A stretch of DNA of 11,100 nt from Methylophilales bacterium (GCA_013205275.1 JABMNG010000100.1:1-11100); one strand, 5' to 3'. Shown: positions 1 through 8,674, numbered from the stretch's first letter. Program-made: numbers and translations. Notes: generated by a model from the letters alone, not told the origin.

Positions 1-760
1 GTAATATGCCAGGCCATCCAGGACCCAACACAACAGTCATTGCACCTGCGGGCGCAGCTATTGAATCCAAATTAATTAATGCTTGGTTAACCGCTTCAGT
101 CGCATATTGGCTTAGCACCTCGTCAGTAAAGTAATCAAGATTGTACCTCCCACCACCACCCGAAGAACCTTGCTCTCTTTTACCAGATGATTCAGCTATT
201 ACACTGACAGAAAGCCTAATAAGCGGCCTAATATCTTCAATTAACTCACCATAAAAATTTTTGATTAGAATAATTTCGTATTGGGCCGCTAATGAGGCTG
301 ATACTTTTTTAACTCTCGGGTCGAGATTTTTTGCCGTACGTTCAATTTTTTCAAGAAGTGCAATTTTTAATGAATTATCTATGCTATCAATTGGGTTGCT
401 TGTGGGGTAAAGGAGCTTTCGTTTGGAAGGCTTATGTAATGGAACGGCTCTTGATTGCCCCTGATTTTTTATAGAATTTACAATTTTACAGGCCTCATTA
501 AGCGCATCAATACTTATATCATCCGAGTATGTAAAAGCCGTTTTTTCTCCACTTATTGATCTTATGCCAACCCCTTGGTCTATTGAAAAGCTACCATTTT
601 TTACTGCTCCATCTTCAATTGACCAAAATTCACTCTTGGAGTATTGAAAATAAAAGTCAGCATAATCTACATTATTTTTGGTAATTTTCACCATCATGCT
701 GTCGAGTTGAGCTAGACCTATATTGGCCGGCATTAATATGTGTTGTTTGGATAGAATCAT
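1..760 (-). CDS. tldD: TldD metalloprotease, N-terminal part (cut by window start)
   Basis: Cytoplasmic zinc peptidase subunit; in E. coli TldD works with TldE (PmbA) in microcin B17 maturation, CcdA antitoxin turnover and degradation of unfolded peptides. About 253 codons are visible, reading from an ATG at 760-758. The N-terminal TldD/PmbA fold is recognisable: the DYADFYFQY strand (about residues 31-39), the SIEDGAVKNGSF segment, a GVGIRSISG motif, and a Gly-rich GGGGRYNL stretch followed by a P-G-W-P-G-I-L end. The last is the sequence that in this family directly precedes the zinc-binding HExxxH helix, so the catalytic residues fall just outside the window. The start lies 15 bp after the yhdP stop, which suggests one operon and perhaps translational coupling, because no Shine-Dalgarno sequence is visible. 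In-frame ATGs at codons 10, 22 and 23 are alternative starts. Family assignment is confident; the exact start is not. Confidence 0.93.
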   Translation of the reverse strand, partial: MILSKQHILMPANIGLAQLDSMMVKITKNNVDYADFYFQYSKSEFWSIEDGAVKNGSFSIDQGVGIRSISGEKTAFTYSDDISIDALNEACKIVNSIKNQGQSRAVPLHKPSKRKLLYPTSNPIDSIDNSLKIALLEKIERTAKNLDPRVKKVSASLAAQYEIILIKNFYGELIEDIRPLIRLSVSVIAESSGKREQGSSGGGGRYNLDYFTDEVLSQYATEAVNQALINLDSIAAPAGAMTVVLGPGWPGIL

Positions 761-775
761 ATAATTAATTTATTT

Positions 776-3700
776 TTAATTTTTTTTGGGCTTGTCGTTT
801 GGACTAAATATAAAATCAATGAGATCCTGAGAGGGTTTAATTAGTAATCCATCAATGACTTCGCCTGTCGTGTTTATAACTTTTCCTGTGGGATTGAGTA
901 TGGCTTTATCAATCAAGCCAGCTGCGCCTGAATTCGACTCGAGCTTTATTTCTTTTGGGTCATCCCATGAGCCAGTTACTCGATACTCTGCTGTTGTGAT
1001 TTTATTCAATGGATCATCCAGAATTTTTTGCGCAATAAATACAGCCGCTGCCGCTAAAGGCCCACCAATAAGGGCGCCAACTGTTGCTGTATCACTTACC
1101 TTAGGTCTAATCGTGATATATAGATCTTGTGTTTCGTTAATAAAGTCAATCTTACCACTCATTAGGGTCTGAGCGGAAGGCCCATCCATTTTCAATGCCT
1201 TTGATGACAAAATACCTTTATTAATTATAGTTTCGTTAGACTCAATTCTGTCAAAGGGTAAACCCTCCTGAAATAAATCACTAAAATCAAGTGTAAGTCT
1301 TTTTGGAAGATTTTGTAGTGATAATAGACCTACTAGCCTTCCAGTAATGCCTGGACTAATTTTCTGCACATTTCCTTTTTTAGCAATTAGATTAAAATTC
1401 CCATAGAAATCTTGTGAGTCAAATTTTGAGGGCCCATTATCCCATGTGATTAAGCCACTAATTGTTGCTTCTCCTTTATCAACAAGGTTTGGGTAGCCCA
1501 GCCCAGTTAGTGTGTCTCCTATGTTCCTTACGTCCCATTGAAAATCTAATGATGTTTTTTGTGGAAAAGATTCAGAATTCCAGTAACCGCTTCCTCTAAT
1601 TGTATTTGACTCCTTTACCAATCTAATATCATCGAATACTATCCCTTCTTTATTGTCATGGGCTTTCAGGCTAACCTTACCATATTCAACATCATTGACT
1701 TTAAAGGAATTGATATTCATATCAATTAGGTTCGTATTTTCATTAACTTGAATTTTTTTGCCATCAACGACCATTAGGTCTACAGAAGAAATTTCTTCTT
1801 TTTTATTTTTTTGATTAATGTTGCGAACTAGATGAATTTTCTCAAATTCAGCCTTATAAAAGTGATTTGATTGAACGTATGTGATGCTGCCTACGGCCTC
1901 ATTTGAGTTGATATTAATTTTTAATCCATTCGTGGTAGGCAGATAGTCGACGGTAGCTTTGGTCAGCTTATTAGACTCTATTATTAGCTCATCAAAATTT
2001 AATTGGGCATTGTCAATAAATGGATCAAATACTTTTTCTTTGGTTATAGTATCGCCACCAGTTAAATCTTTAAAGATTGACTCATAATCCTCGGTGTTAA
2101 AATTTTTGAGGTTGGCAACTAATGTCACGCCTTTTTTTGGCATAATTGGTACTGTATTTATGCCAATAAATCCTTGGTTAATTTTATTATTTTTTCCTCT
2201 AATAAGCTTTGCGTTAACCAGACTACCATATGAAATATCAATATAATCCCTCCCATCGGAAGGGGAGCGTTTTTTAATTGTTAATGGTATAGACTCACCA
2301 GATTCTTTATTAAAATCTTGTAGATTATTAATAGCAATCCCATTAAGGTCGGTTGTTAGAGTAAATTCAGATTCTTTTTCCTTTAGTTTAAATTCTGCAT
2401 GCCATTCTGTATTCCCGCTTATACGTTTAGACCCTTCATCCCCAAATTTTGACCTAATAAGTTCATCACCAATAGACCCATTAATATCAATTAGAGTTAT
2501 GTCATTTTTATTGTTTAGCGATACAACTAGAGGCTGCTCCAGAAGCGTGGCGTTTGCATTTTTTATTGAAACGGTTTGACTGTTGAATAAGAGCTGCCCA
2601 TTGATGTTTGTCAAAAGGGGTAAGTCTAGTGAAGGATTCTCGAGCGAAGACCCATTAAAGGTGTATGTTCCTTCGTAGGTTATATCGTCAACATTTTTCA
2701 TTGGAATATTTAGGTAGAGATTCAACTCGCCAGGGCCATTACCTTTCATATCTTCAGACGTACCTTTCATTGCCTGTTTAATGGGGCTGTTGTTGATAGC
2801 ATTGAGCATAAAGTTAATCGGACTATCGGTAACTATATCAACCTGAAGCATGGGCTGATTATCAGCAAAGCTCGCAATTTTTCCCTTAAATAATTTGAAT
2901 TGATTATTTAGAATATGACCGCTACTTGACGTGAGCTGAATTTGAGACCCCTTTATATCTAAATCAATATCAAAATTCTCGACAAGAGGCCAACCAGCTC
3001 CATACTCGATGGTAGCGCCTTTAATCTTAGATGTAATTTCAAACACGCCTTCATTGGGTTCTGGTTGATTTTTCTCATCAATAAATGGAAAGTCTTTGAG
3101 TTTACCTTTTAATCTAATTTTGGTATCAATCGCTTGACCTTTTAGCAGTGAGGTATCAAGCCAATTTAAGCCTTCTTTTCCGATTTTTATTGGATAATAT
3201 TCCTTAAGGCCTGATATGTCTGATCGAGGTATACTTATTTGAAGATCAATCTCATCATCTTGCCCTGATTCTTTATAGGTTGCATTTAATGTCGCAGCAA
3301 GATCTGTGTTACTTATATTTAGATTGATAATATTAAAAATATTATCTTTCCACTTAAGTTCGCCGCTGATTTGGTCAAATCTCAGGGGCTCTCTGAATGT
3401 ATCTAGCTTTGTAAAAACTAAATTTTCTGATTTTGAGACAATCGATCCTGACCTGTCTTTAATCTTAAATGTAGCATTTAGGTTATCTATACCAGGTAAG
3501 CCTTGAAATGGTTTAGTACTTAGATCAGATACTTGCATATTAAGATTAAGACCATTAAAAAAGTCATCACCTTTTTTCCATTTTATGACCAAGTCCTTAA
3601 CGTTACCCTTTGCCGAGATGGTCTCAACCTGTTTTTTTAAGCCTTCAAATTTAGGCGGAAGGTAAGGCATAATTTTGGTTGCCGATTCTAGATTTACGTC

Positions 3701-4756
3701 ATTAATGCTTAAAAATAATGATTCCAAATCTTGCGCATTATTAATACCAAATTTTAATTTAACATCTTCCAGAATAAAGCCGTTATCGAGTTTAAATGCA
3801 AAGTCATTAATTTCAATTAAGGACAAATCTTTATTTTTCTCAAAATTAATAAGGCCCTTAAAATAATTAATATTAATTTCATCGTCTTTCGATTTGATGA
3901 TGAGGTGAGATAGATCGGCTCGACCAACTAGAGATTTTAGGAGTCCTTGATCGATATCTATTTTGATGTCTAAGTCTCCTTGGCCAGATAATAGATTCAT
4001 CGGGTAATCAACCCAAGAACCAAGGGATGTCAATTGAAATTGATTTAAGGTAATTCTTATATTTCCATCTATTTCATCCAGGTTTTCGAGTTTACCTAGA
4101 TTAATATGACCGCTCACCGATATTATCTCTGGAGAACTACGGTTCATATAGGTTGAAGCGTTAAAGTTATGACGGTGAGTAAAAGTTAATGGCCCGGATG
4201 AGTCATAATTAATATTAAGACCAGAAAGCTCTAACTTATCATCCCCTCGTGTTTTATCCTGCCATGTAAGATTTCCATCAACAATGATAAATTCATCTTG
4301 GTTCAAGAGCCAATTTGAGAAGGAGCCACTACTTTCGTTATGAGTAAAGGATATGCCATTAAATGTTAGCGAACCATCTGTTTCACGAACAATATCCATT
4401 GTTGGATTTGTAAGCTCAATGCGATTTAATATCGGCTCCAATTTGACGAGTGAAAACCAGGATAAATCAACTTCAATACGATCTATGCCAATTGATTTGT
4501 CATGGTTTTGATTGTAAATCTTATATTTATTAATGATAATTGAAGGGTTTGTGAGGTTCCATTTTTCTTCAATGGATGCAATTTCGACATCATAGCCAAT
4601 CTCTTTACTCATCTCATCTACAATATAATTCTTAACAAAGTCAGCATTAGACCTAAGGAAAAAGAATGCTCCTGTGGCACCTAAAAAAGCGAGGAAAAAT
4701 AAACCTAAAAAGATTGGTAGAGCAATTTTTTTTAAGAAAAAAGTTATTTTTTCCAT
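776..4756 (-). CDS. yhdP: YhdP family AsmA-like envelope protein
   Basis: Very long (1326 aa) protein of the YhdP/DUF3971-AsmA family (TIGR02099). In E. coli YhdP is an inner-membrane-anchored periplasmic bridge that works alongside TamB and YdbH in moving phospholipids to the outer membrane. One N-terminal transmembrane anchor is visible (about residues 10-34, following a short Lys-bearing start), then a long run of beta-rich repeating segments without cysteines or catalytic motifs, as expected for a hydrophobic-groove bridge. The last ~250 residues hold the AsmA-like C-terminal domain, including the family-typical stretch with KVSDTATVGALIGGPLAAAA, a hydrophobic segment near residue 1240, and a GSWDDP motif. 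Length matches the family (about 1260-1400 aa). The gene sits between acs (62 bp upstream) and tldD (15 bp downstream); yhdP-tldD is also the E. coli order. A weak CAGG lies just before the ATG. The N-terminal coding end is rich in A/T homopolymers. The acs neighbour has no evident functional link. Confidence 0.93.
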   Translation of the reverse strand: MEKITFFLKKIALPIFLGLFFLAFLGATGAFFFLRSNADFVKNYIVDEMSKEIGYDVEIASIEEKWNLTNPSIIINKYKIYNQNHDKSIGIDRIEVDLSWFSLVKLEPILNRIELTNPTMDIVRETDGSLTFNGISFTHNESSGSFSNWLLNQDEFIIVDGNLTWQDKTRGDDKLELSGLNINYDSSGPLTFTHRHNFNASTYMNRSSPEIISVSGHINLGKLENLDEIDGNIRITLNQFQLTSLGSWVDYPMNLLSGQGDLDIKIDIDQGLLKSLVGRADLSHLIIKSKDDEININYFKGLINFEKNKDLSLIEINDFAFKLDNGFILEDVKLKFGINNAQDLESLFLSINDVNLESATKIMPYLPPKFEGLKKQVETISAKGNVKDLVIKWKKGDDFFNGLNLNMQVSDLSTKPFQGLPGIDNLNATFKIKDRSGSIVSKSENLVFTKLDTFREPLRFDQISGELKWKDNIFNIINLNISNTDLAATLNATYKESGQDDEIDLQISIPRSDISGLKEYYPIKIGKEGLNWLDTSLLKGQAIDTKIRLKGKLKDFPFIDEKNQPEPNEGVFEITSKIKGATIEYGAGWPLVENFDIDLDIKGSQIQLTSSSGHILNNQFKLFKGKIASFADNQPMLQVDIVTDSPINFMLNAINNSPIKQAMKGTSEDMKGNGPGELNLYLNIPMKNVDDITYEGTYTFNGSSLENPSLDLPLLTNINGQLLFNSQTVSIKNANATLLEQPLVVSLNNKNDITLIDINGSIGDELIRSKFGDEGSKRISGNTEWHAEFKLKEKESEFTLTTDLNGIAINNLQDFNKESGESIPLTIKKRSPSDGRDYIDISYGSLVNAKLIRGKNNKINQGFIGINTVPIMPKKGVTLVANLKNFNTEDYESIFKDLTGGDTITKEKVFDPFIDNAQLNFDELIIESNKLTKATVDYLPTTNGLKININSNEAVGSITYVQSNHFYKAEFEKIHLVRNINQKNKKEEISSVDLMVVDGKKIQVNENTNLIDMNINSFKVNDVEYGKVSLKAHDNKEGIVFDDIRLVKESNTIRGSGYWNSESFPQKTSLDFQWDVRNIGDTLTGLGYPNLVDKGEATISGLITWDNGPSKFDSQDFYGNFNLIAKKGNVQKISPGITGRLVGLLSLQNLPKRLTLDFSDLFQEGLPFDRIESNETIINKGILSSKALKMDGPSAQTLMSGKIDFINETQDLYITIRPKVSDTATVGALIGGPLAAAAVFIAQKILDDPLNKITTAEYRVTGSWDDPKEIKLESNSGAAGLIDKAILNPTGKVINTTGEVIDGLLIKPSQDLIDFIFSPNDKPKKN

Positions 4757-4787
4757 GAGCCTGACAAAGTGGTAATTAAAAAAACAT

Positions 4788-4815
4788 TTTATAGCTTTTG
4801 TTTTGAGATGTACAA
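4788..4815 (-). promoter_or_regulatory. candidate sigma70-type promoter for yhdP-tldD
   Basis: Reading on the minus strand, a TTGTAC hexamer (4815-4810) is followed after 16 bp by TATAAA (4793-4788), giving a start point near 4780 and a leader of about 24 nt before the yhdP ATG. The -10 matches the consensus at 5 of 6 positions and the -35 at only 3 of 6. In such AT-rich DNA this could arise by chance. It would allow yhdP-tldD to be transcribed independently of acs. Confidence 0.35.
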
Positions 4816-4818
4816 AGA

Positions 4819-6795
4819 TTAACCGTGTATTTCGTTTAATTGTTCTAGAATAGCAGGGTTTTCAAGTGTTGATATATCAGACGTAATGGCTTCACCCTTT
4901 GCAAGAGATCTTAATAGTCTCCTCATAATTTTTCCAGATCTTGTTTTTGGTAGATTATCGCCAAATCTAATTTCATCAGGTTTAGCTATAGGGCCAATCT
5001 CTTTTGCCACCCAATTCCTAAGGTTATTAATAATTTCCTTGGCATCTTCATTATTTGGGCGGCTACCTTTGAGCACAACAAAGGCAACTATCGACTCACC
5101 TTTAATGTCATGAGGCTTCCCAACCACAGCAGCCTCAGTAACCAATGGATTTGCAACCAAAGCAGATTCAATTTCCATGGTCCCCAGTCGGTGACCTGAA
5201 ACGTTTAAGACATCGTCAATTCGTCCCATAATCGTAAAATAACCCGTTTTTTTATCTCTAATTGCCCCATCACCTGCTAGATATAGTTTTCCTCCTAACT
5301 CTTCAGGAAAGTAGCTTTTCTTAAAGCGCTCTGGGTCCCCCCAGATATTTCTGATCATTGATGGCCAAGGTTTTTTAATAACCAATAAACCACCATTTCC
5401 CCAATTTAAATCTTTCCCAGCCTCATCAACGACATCGATTTCTATGCCTGGAAAAGGAAGCGTGCAAGATCCAGGAACAAGAGGGGTAGCACCTGGCATC
5501 GGTGTAATTACATGCCCACCCGTTTCTGTCTGCCAAAATGTATCCAAGACTGGGCATTGACTATTACCAACCTCTTCGTAATACCACATCCAGGCCGCAG
5601 GGTTTATGGGCTCACCCACTGTTCCTAAGATTCTGAGGGAGCTTAAATCAGATTTTTTTGGGTGTGTTTCTGGGTTGACGTCTGAGGCTTTAATTAATGC
5701 TCTGATTGCAGTTGGGGCTGTATAAAAGATACTTATTTTATGACGCTCAATAATTTTCCAAAAGCGACTAGCATCAGGAAAGGTAGGAACACCCTCAAAA
5801 ATAACTTGTGTCGCTCCCATGGCGGTAGGGCCGTATGCGACATAGGTGTGGCCTGTTATCCATCCTACATCTGCTGTACACCAATAAATATCGTCATCTT
5901 GCAGATCAAATGTCCACCGACACGTATTTATTGCATGCAATAAATAACCTGCAGTAGAGTGCTCTACGCCTTTCGGTTTTCCGGTTGATCCTGATGTATA
6001 GAGAATAAATAGTGGGTGTTCTGCATTTACAGAAACCGGCTCACAGTCTAAGTCCTTGTCACTTATTAGCTTATGCCAATCAATTTCATAGTCTTGTTTT
6101 TTCTGGTTAGGCTCAGTCCGGTTCCACACAATTACATTTTTAACTGATTCGCAACCACCCATAGCAATCGCTTCATCAATAGAAGGCTTTAGTGGAATGC
6201 ATTTCCCACCACGAAATTGAACGTCTGAAGTGATTACTAGTTTTGCTTTAACATCTGAAACCCTCTCTTGAATACTTTTTGCTGAAAAACCACCAAATAT
6301 GACAGAGTGAATTAGGCCAATTCTTGCGCAGGCTTGCATTGCAACAACTGCCTCAATCGTCATCGGAAGGTAAATTACTACAGTGTCACCCGCCTTAAGG
6401 CCGAGAGATTTTAAGCCATTTGCAAATTGACAAACTTTTTCATATAAAACCCTGTAAGTAACAGATGTAACAGCCCCATCATCCCCCTCAGATATGATGG
6501 CAATCTTATCTGACTTTGTCTTTAGGTGGCGGTCTAGGCAGTTATAAGAGGCGTTAAGCTGGCCATCTTCAAACCATTTATAAAAAGGCGCGCCTTCCTT
6601 ATTTAATGTTTTGGTGAAGGGTTTATCCCACAGCAATAACTCCTTGGCTAAATCAGACCAAAAGCCCTCGTAATCGTCAGACGCTTTTTTGCACAACTCT
6701 TTGTAGCTGTCTATACCGGAAATAGTTGATCTTTGTTGGATTTTTATATCTGGATAAAAAATTCTATCTTCGTTATGCATTGATTCTATTGTCAT
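4819..6795 (-). CDS. acs: acetyl-CoA synthetase (AMP-forming)
   Basis: Cytoplasmic ligase that activates acetate with ATP and CoA to acetyl-CoA through an acetyl-AMP intermediate. The 658-aa length is standard for the family. Landmarks in order: N-terminal ACAS_N region (about 25-85); ATP-binding P-loop Y-T-S-G-S-T-G-K-P-K-G at residues 266-276; the DTFWQTETGG motif with W421, which by position in the motif corresponds to the acetate-pocket Trp that separates acetyl- from larger acyl-CoA synthetases; the hinge region and GRIDDVLNVSGHR motif; and the C-terminal PKTRSGKIMRR motif with K622, equivalent to the Lys acetylated for inactivation in Salmonella Acs (K609). All key residues are intact. 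An AGAGAT sequence a few bases upstream of the ATG is a plausible ribosome-binding site; a second ATG at codon 6 is possible. It is divergent from a two-component pair, which could regulate it (inference). Confidence 0.97.
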   Translation of the reverse strand: MTIESMHNEDRIFYPDIKIQQRSTISGIDSYKELCKKASDDYEGFWSDLAKELLLWDKPFTKTLNKEGAPFYKWFEDGQLNASYNCLDRHLKTKSDKIAIISEGDDGAVTSVTYRVLYEKVCQFANGLKSLGLKAGDTVVIYLPMTIEAVVAMQACARIGLIHSVIFGGFSAKSIQERVSDVKAKLVITSDVQFRGGKCIPLKPSIDEAIAMGGCESVKNVIVWNRTEPNQKKQDYEIDWHKLISDKDLDCEPVSVNAEHPLFILYTSGSTGKPKGVEHSTAGYLLHAINTCRWTFDLQDDDIYWCTADVGWITGHTYVAYGPTAMGATQVIFEGVPTFPDASRFWKIIERHKISIFYTAPTAIRALIKASDVNPETHPKKSDLSSLRILGTVGEPINPAAWMWYYEEVGNSQCPVLDTFWQTETGGHVITPMPGATPLVPGSCTLPFPGIEIDVVDEAGKDLNWGNGGLLVIKKPWPSMIRNIWGDPERFKKSYFPEELGGKLYLAGDGAIRDKKTGYFTIMGRIDDVLNVSGHRLGTMEIESALVANPLVTEAAVVGKPHDIKGESIVAFVVLKGSRPNNEDAKEIINNLRNWVAKEIGPIAKPDEIRFGDNLPKTRSGKIMRRLLRSLAKGEAITSDISTLENPAILEQLNEIHG

Positions 6796-6820
6796 TTTAT
6801 ATCTCTATTAATAATTTATT

Positions 6821-6826
6821 TTTATA
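6821..6826 (-). promoter_or_regulatory. acs: candidate -10 element of acs
   Basis: TATAAA on the minus strand, 25 bp before the acs ATG. No good -35 hexamer is present at 16-18 bp; instead that position is occupied by one arm of the inverted repeat at 6829-6851. This would fit an activator-dependent promoter, but the call rests only on one hexamer. Confidence 0.25.
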
Positions 6827-6828
6827 AT

Positions 6829-6851
6829 GTCTTATGTATTAGATATAAGAC
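6829..6851. promoter_or_regulatory. inverted repeat, candidate operator in the acs/kinase spacer
   Basis: A perfect 7-bp inverted repeat, GTCTTAT at 6829-6835 and ATAAGAC at 6845-6851, separated by 9 bp. The 16-bp centre-to-centre distance exceeds one helical turn. On the minus strand it lies just upstream of a TATAAA (6826-6821) that could be the acs -10 element, so a regulator bound here would sit over the -35/spacer region of acs. Binding by the adjacent NarL-type regulator is inference. A chance repeat in AT-rich DNA is possible. Confidence 0.35.
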
Positions 6852-6896
6852 TAGTGCGCTATAGATTAAAAAAAATACAAAAATTAATGATTACAC

Positions 6897-6929
6897 ACTT
6901 GTCTTGATTTATCTCCCTATGATACAAGT
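6897..6929. promoter_or_regulatory. second dyad with candidate kinase promoter -10
   Basis: ACTTGT at 6897-6902 and ACAAGT at 6924-6929 form a 6+6 inverted repeat around a TATGAT hexamer (6918-6923) that could serve as a plus-strand -10 about 24 bp before the kinase ATG. The best -35-like hexamer (TTGTCT, 6899-6904) is only 13 bp away, too close for a normal sigma70 promoter. The promoter is therefore unproven; the dyad is seen directly. Confidence 0.2.
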
Positions 6930-6946
6930 CTTTAAATGATTTTAAA

Positions 6947-8674
6947 ATGAGCTCTCTAAATTTTTTTATGACTTTACGACTAAGATTAAATATTCTACTT
7001 ACAATGATCATGTTGACTTTTATGTCCGTATTATTTTTTGTGACTATGGCAGCAACAAAGCAGCAAATTCAAGAAGGCGTTGAATCGGCTAACCGTGTCT
7101 CTATGCAGCTTTTGGATACAGTAATTGCAAGCTCCATTCAAAACCCCGGGTGGGGCAATACCGACCAGGTGTTGGCATCGTTTCTGAAGGACCTAGGCCA
7201 CGTTAGAAGTAACACTATCTCGTTGTATGATCTTCAGAGTAATTTAATATACCGCACACCAGATAGCACCTATAGGGCGAATGAAACGCCTCCTAAATGG
7301 TTTATTAGGCTATTAGCCCCGCCAAATGAAATTAAAACTCGGCTGATCCGTTATGGTCGCCTAGTAGTTCAAACAAACCCCAGTGGCGCCATCAAAGAGG
7401 CTTGGGCAGAAACAAGCCGCTTAATTACTACTGTACTAATTTTTTTTATAGCGCTAAATATTATTCTTTATTCAATATTAGGAAAATGGCTTAAGCCTAT
7501 TACTCCGATGCTTAATGCAATAGCAAGAATGGGCGAAGGAAATTTTGCAGTGAGGCTACCAAATTTCTCAGTGCCTGAATTTAAGTTAATTGCAGACAAC
7601 TTTAATAAGATGGGAAAGTCTCTCGAAAACTTTATCAAGGAAAATAATAGGCTGGCACTAATTGCAGAACAAACGGCAGACGCAATCATTATCCATGATA
7701 AAAATTTGAATATATCCTTCTGGAATAGCTCTGCTGAAAAGATGTTTGGATACAAGAAGGTCGATGTGATGGGAAAGTCTGCCATGATTATTATTCCCAA
7801 TAATAGAAAGAATGAAATTAAAAAAAATTCTTCTATTTCTAATAAAGTTAACAGCATCAAAAACTTTGACACAAAAAGACTGACGAAGAATGGCAGGGAA
7901 ATTGACGTTTCGATATCAATCTCATCTCTCATTGATCCTAAAAGTAAACAACGTATTGGCGAGATAGTCAGTATGAGAGATATATCAGAAAAAATTATTG
8001 CAAAAGAATCTAAATTGCAGTTAGTTAAAAATAGGCAGTTAACCATGATCATCCAGGATCACATAGAGGACGAGAGAAGAAGTTTGGCACGAGAGCTACA
8101 TGATGAACTAGGGCAGTACGTTTCGGCCATTAAAATCTTTGCTCAAAATATTACAAATCGATCAAAAGGTAAGGATAAAGATATTCAGGAGAGCTCTATT
8201 TCAGTGACTTCTGCAGCCAATCAAATTTATGATGGAATGCATAATATTATTCGAAAATTAAGACCAGGCTCTTTAGATAATCTTGGTTTAAAAGAAACCT
8301 TAAAAGATCTTGTTGCCAGCTGGCAGAGCCAGCACAAAACTCATGAGATTATATTAACTGCTAATACTGATTTGGATCATCTTGGGGAGGCTATTAACAT
8401 TAATGTTTATCGAATTATTCAGGAGGCAATGAATAACTGTTTAAAGCACGCAAAAGCCTCAAGAATTAATATTCTAATAGAGAGAAAAAATAAAAATTTA
8501 TTTTTAGAATTCCGGGATAATGGTATTGGATTTAATAAGGCTATTTTAATTAAAACAAAACAATTTGGCTTAGTTGGAATCAAGGAGAGAGTAAGCTCAT
8601 TGGGGGGTAAGTTTGATCTGTTTACCGAAGAAAAAAAAGGAACGATTCTTAAGTTTTACATTCCAATAAATTAA
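6947..8674 (+). CDS. membrane sensor histidine kinase, NarX/MoxY-like, with PAS domain
   Basis: Two-component sensor kinase, 575 aa. Visible architecture: TM1 (about 12-34); a periplasmic domain of about 120 residues ending in a G-R-L-V-V-Q-T-N-P-S stretch that resembles the LapD_MoxY_N sensor family; TM2 (about 157-177); HAMP (about 177-230); one PAS domain (about 240-345, with WNSSAEKMFGY and a DISEK end); a HisKA_3 dimerisation/phosphoacceptor domain with ARELHDELGQ, the phosphorylated His being residue 385; and a HATPase_c domain with N-box N497, DNGIGF starting at D524 and GLVGIKERV near 545. All catalytic boxes are intact. Its partner is the regulator 29 bp downstream. MoxY proteins of methylotrophs normally lack the PAS insertion, so this is a longer variant. 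There is no Shine-Dalgarno sequence at the ATG; ATG codon 8 (6968) is an alternative start. Ligand unknown; C1 or C2 metabolites are a guess from the family and the divergent acs gene. Confidence 0.9.
   Translation: MSSLNFFMTLRLRLNILLTMIMLTFMSVLFFVTMAATKQQIQEGVESANRVSMQLLDTVIASSIQNPGWGNTDQVLASFLKDLGHVRSNTISLYDLQSNLIYRTPDSTYRANETPPKWFIRLLAPPNEIKTRLIRYGRLVVQTNPSGAIKEAWAETSRLITTVLIFFIALNIILYSILGKWLKPITPMLNAIARMGEGNFAVRLPNFSVPEFKLIADNFNKMGKSLENFIKENNRLALIAEQTADAIIIHDKNLNISFWNSSAEKMFGYKKVDVMGKSAMIIIPNNRKNEIKKNSSISNKVNSIKNFDTKRLTKNGREIDVSISISSLIDPKSKQRIGEIVSMRDISEKIIAKESKLQLVKNRQLTMIIQDHIEDERRSLARELHDELGQYVSAIKIFAQNITNRSKGKDKDIQESSISVTSAANQIYDGMHNIIRKLRPGSLDNLGLKETLKDLVASWQSQHKTHEIILTANTDLDHLGEAININVYRIIQEAMNNCLKHAKASRINILIERKNKNLFLEFRDNGIGFNKAILIKTKQFGLVGIKERVSSLGGKFDLFTEEKKGTILKFYIPIN

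Noticed and set aside
855..1172. 105-codon open frame on the plus strand inside yhdP
   Set aside because: Antisense to the conserved C-terminal AsmA-like domain of yhdP, with no ribosome-binding site and no recognisable protein character.
3306..3866. Two short plus-strand open frames (66 and 63 codons) inside yhdP
   Set aside because: Antisense shadows of a continuous conserved gene, with no support for translation.
4680..4756. Homopolymer-rich start of yhdP as a possible frameshift or phase-variation tract
   Set aside because: The A/T runs encode a normal K/F-rich membrane anchor and the frame is intact; runs of this size are ordinary in such AT-rich DNA.
4780..4806. AAAACA...TGTTTT inverted repeat after acs as a possible terminator
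   Set aside because: On the minus strand the stem is only A/T pairs plus one G-C with a 12-nt loop; too weak to call despite the following T run.
4886..5943. Short plus-strand frames within acs
   Set aside because: Antisense to conserved catalytic regions of acs (the K622 motif and the adenylation domain).
7468..8052. 194-codon open frame on the minus strand inside the kinase gene
   Set aside because: It mirrors the HAMP/PAS coding region of a clearly recognisable kinase; its hydrophobic composition is what an antisense reading of AT-rich coding DNA gives.
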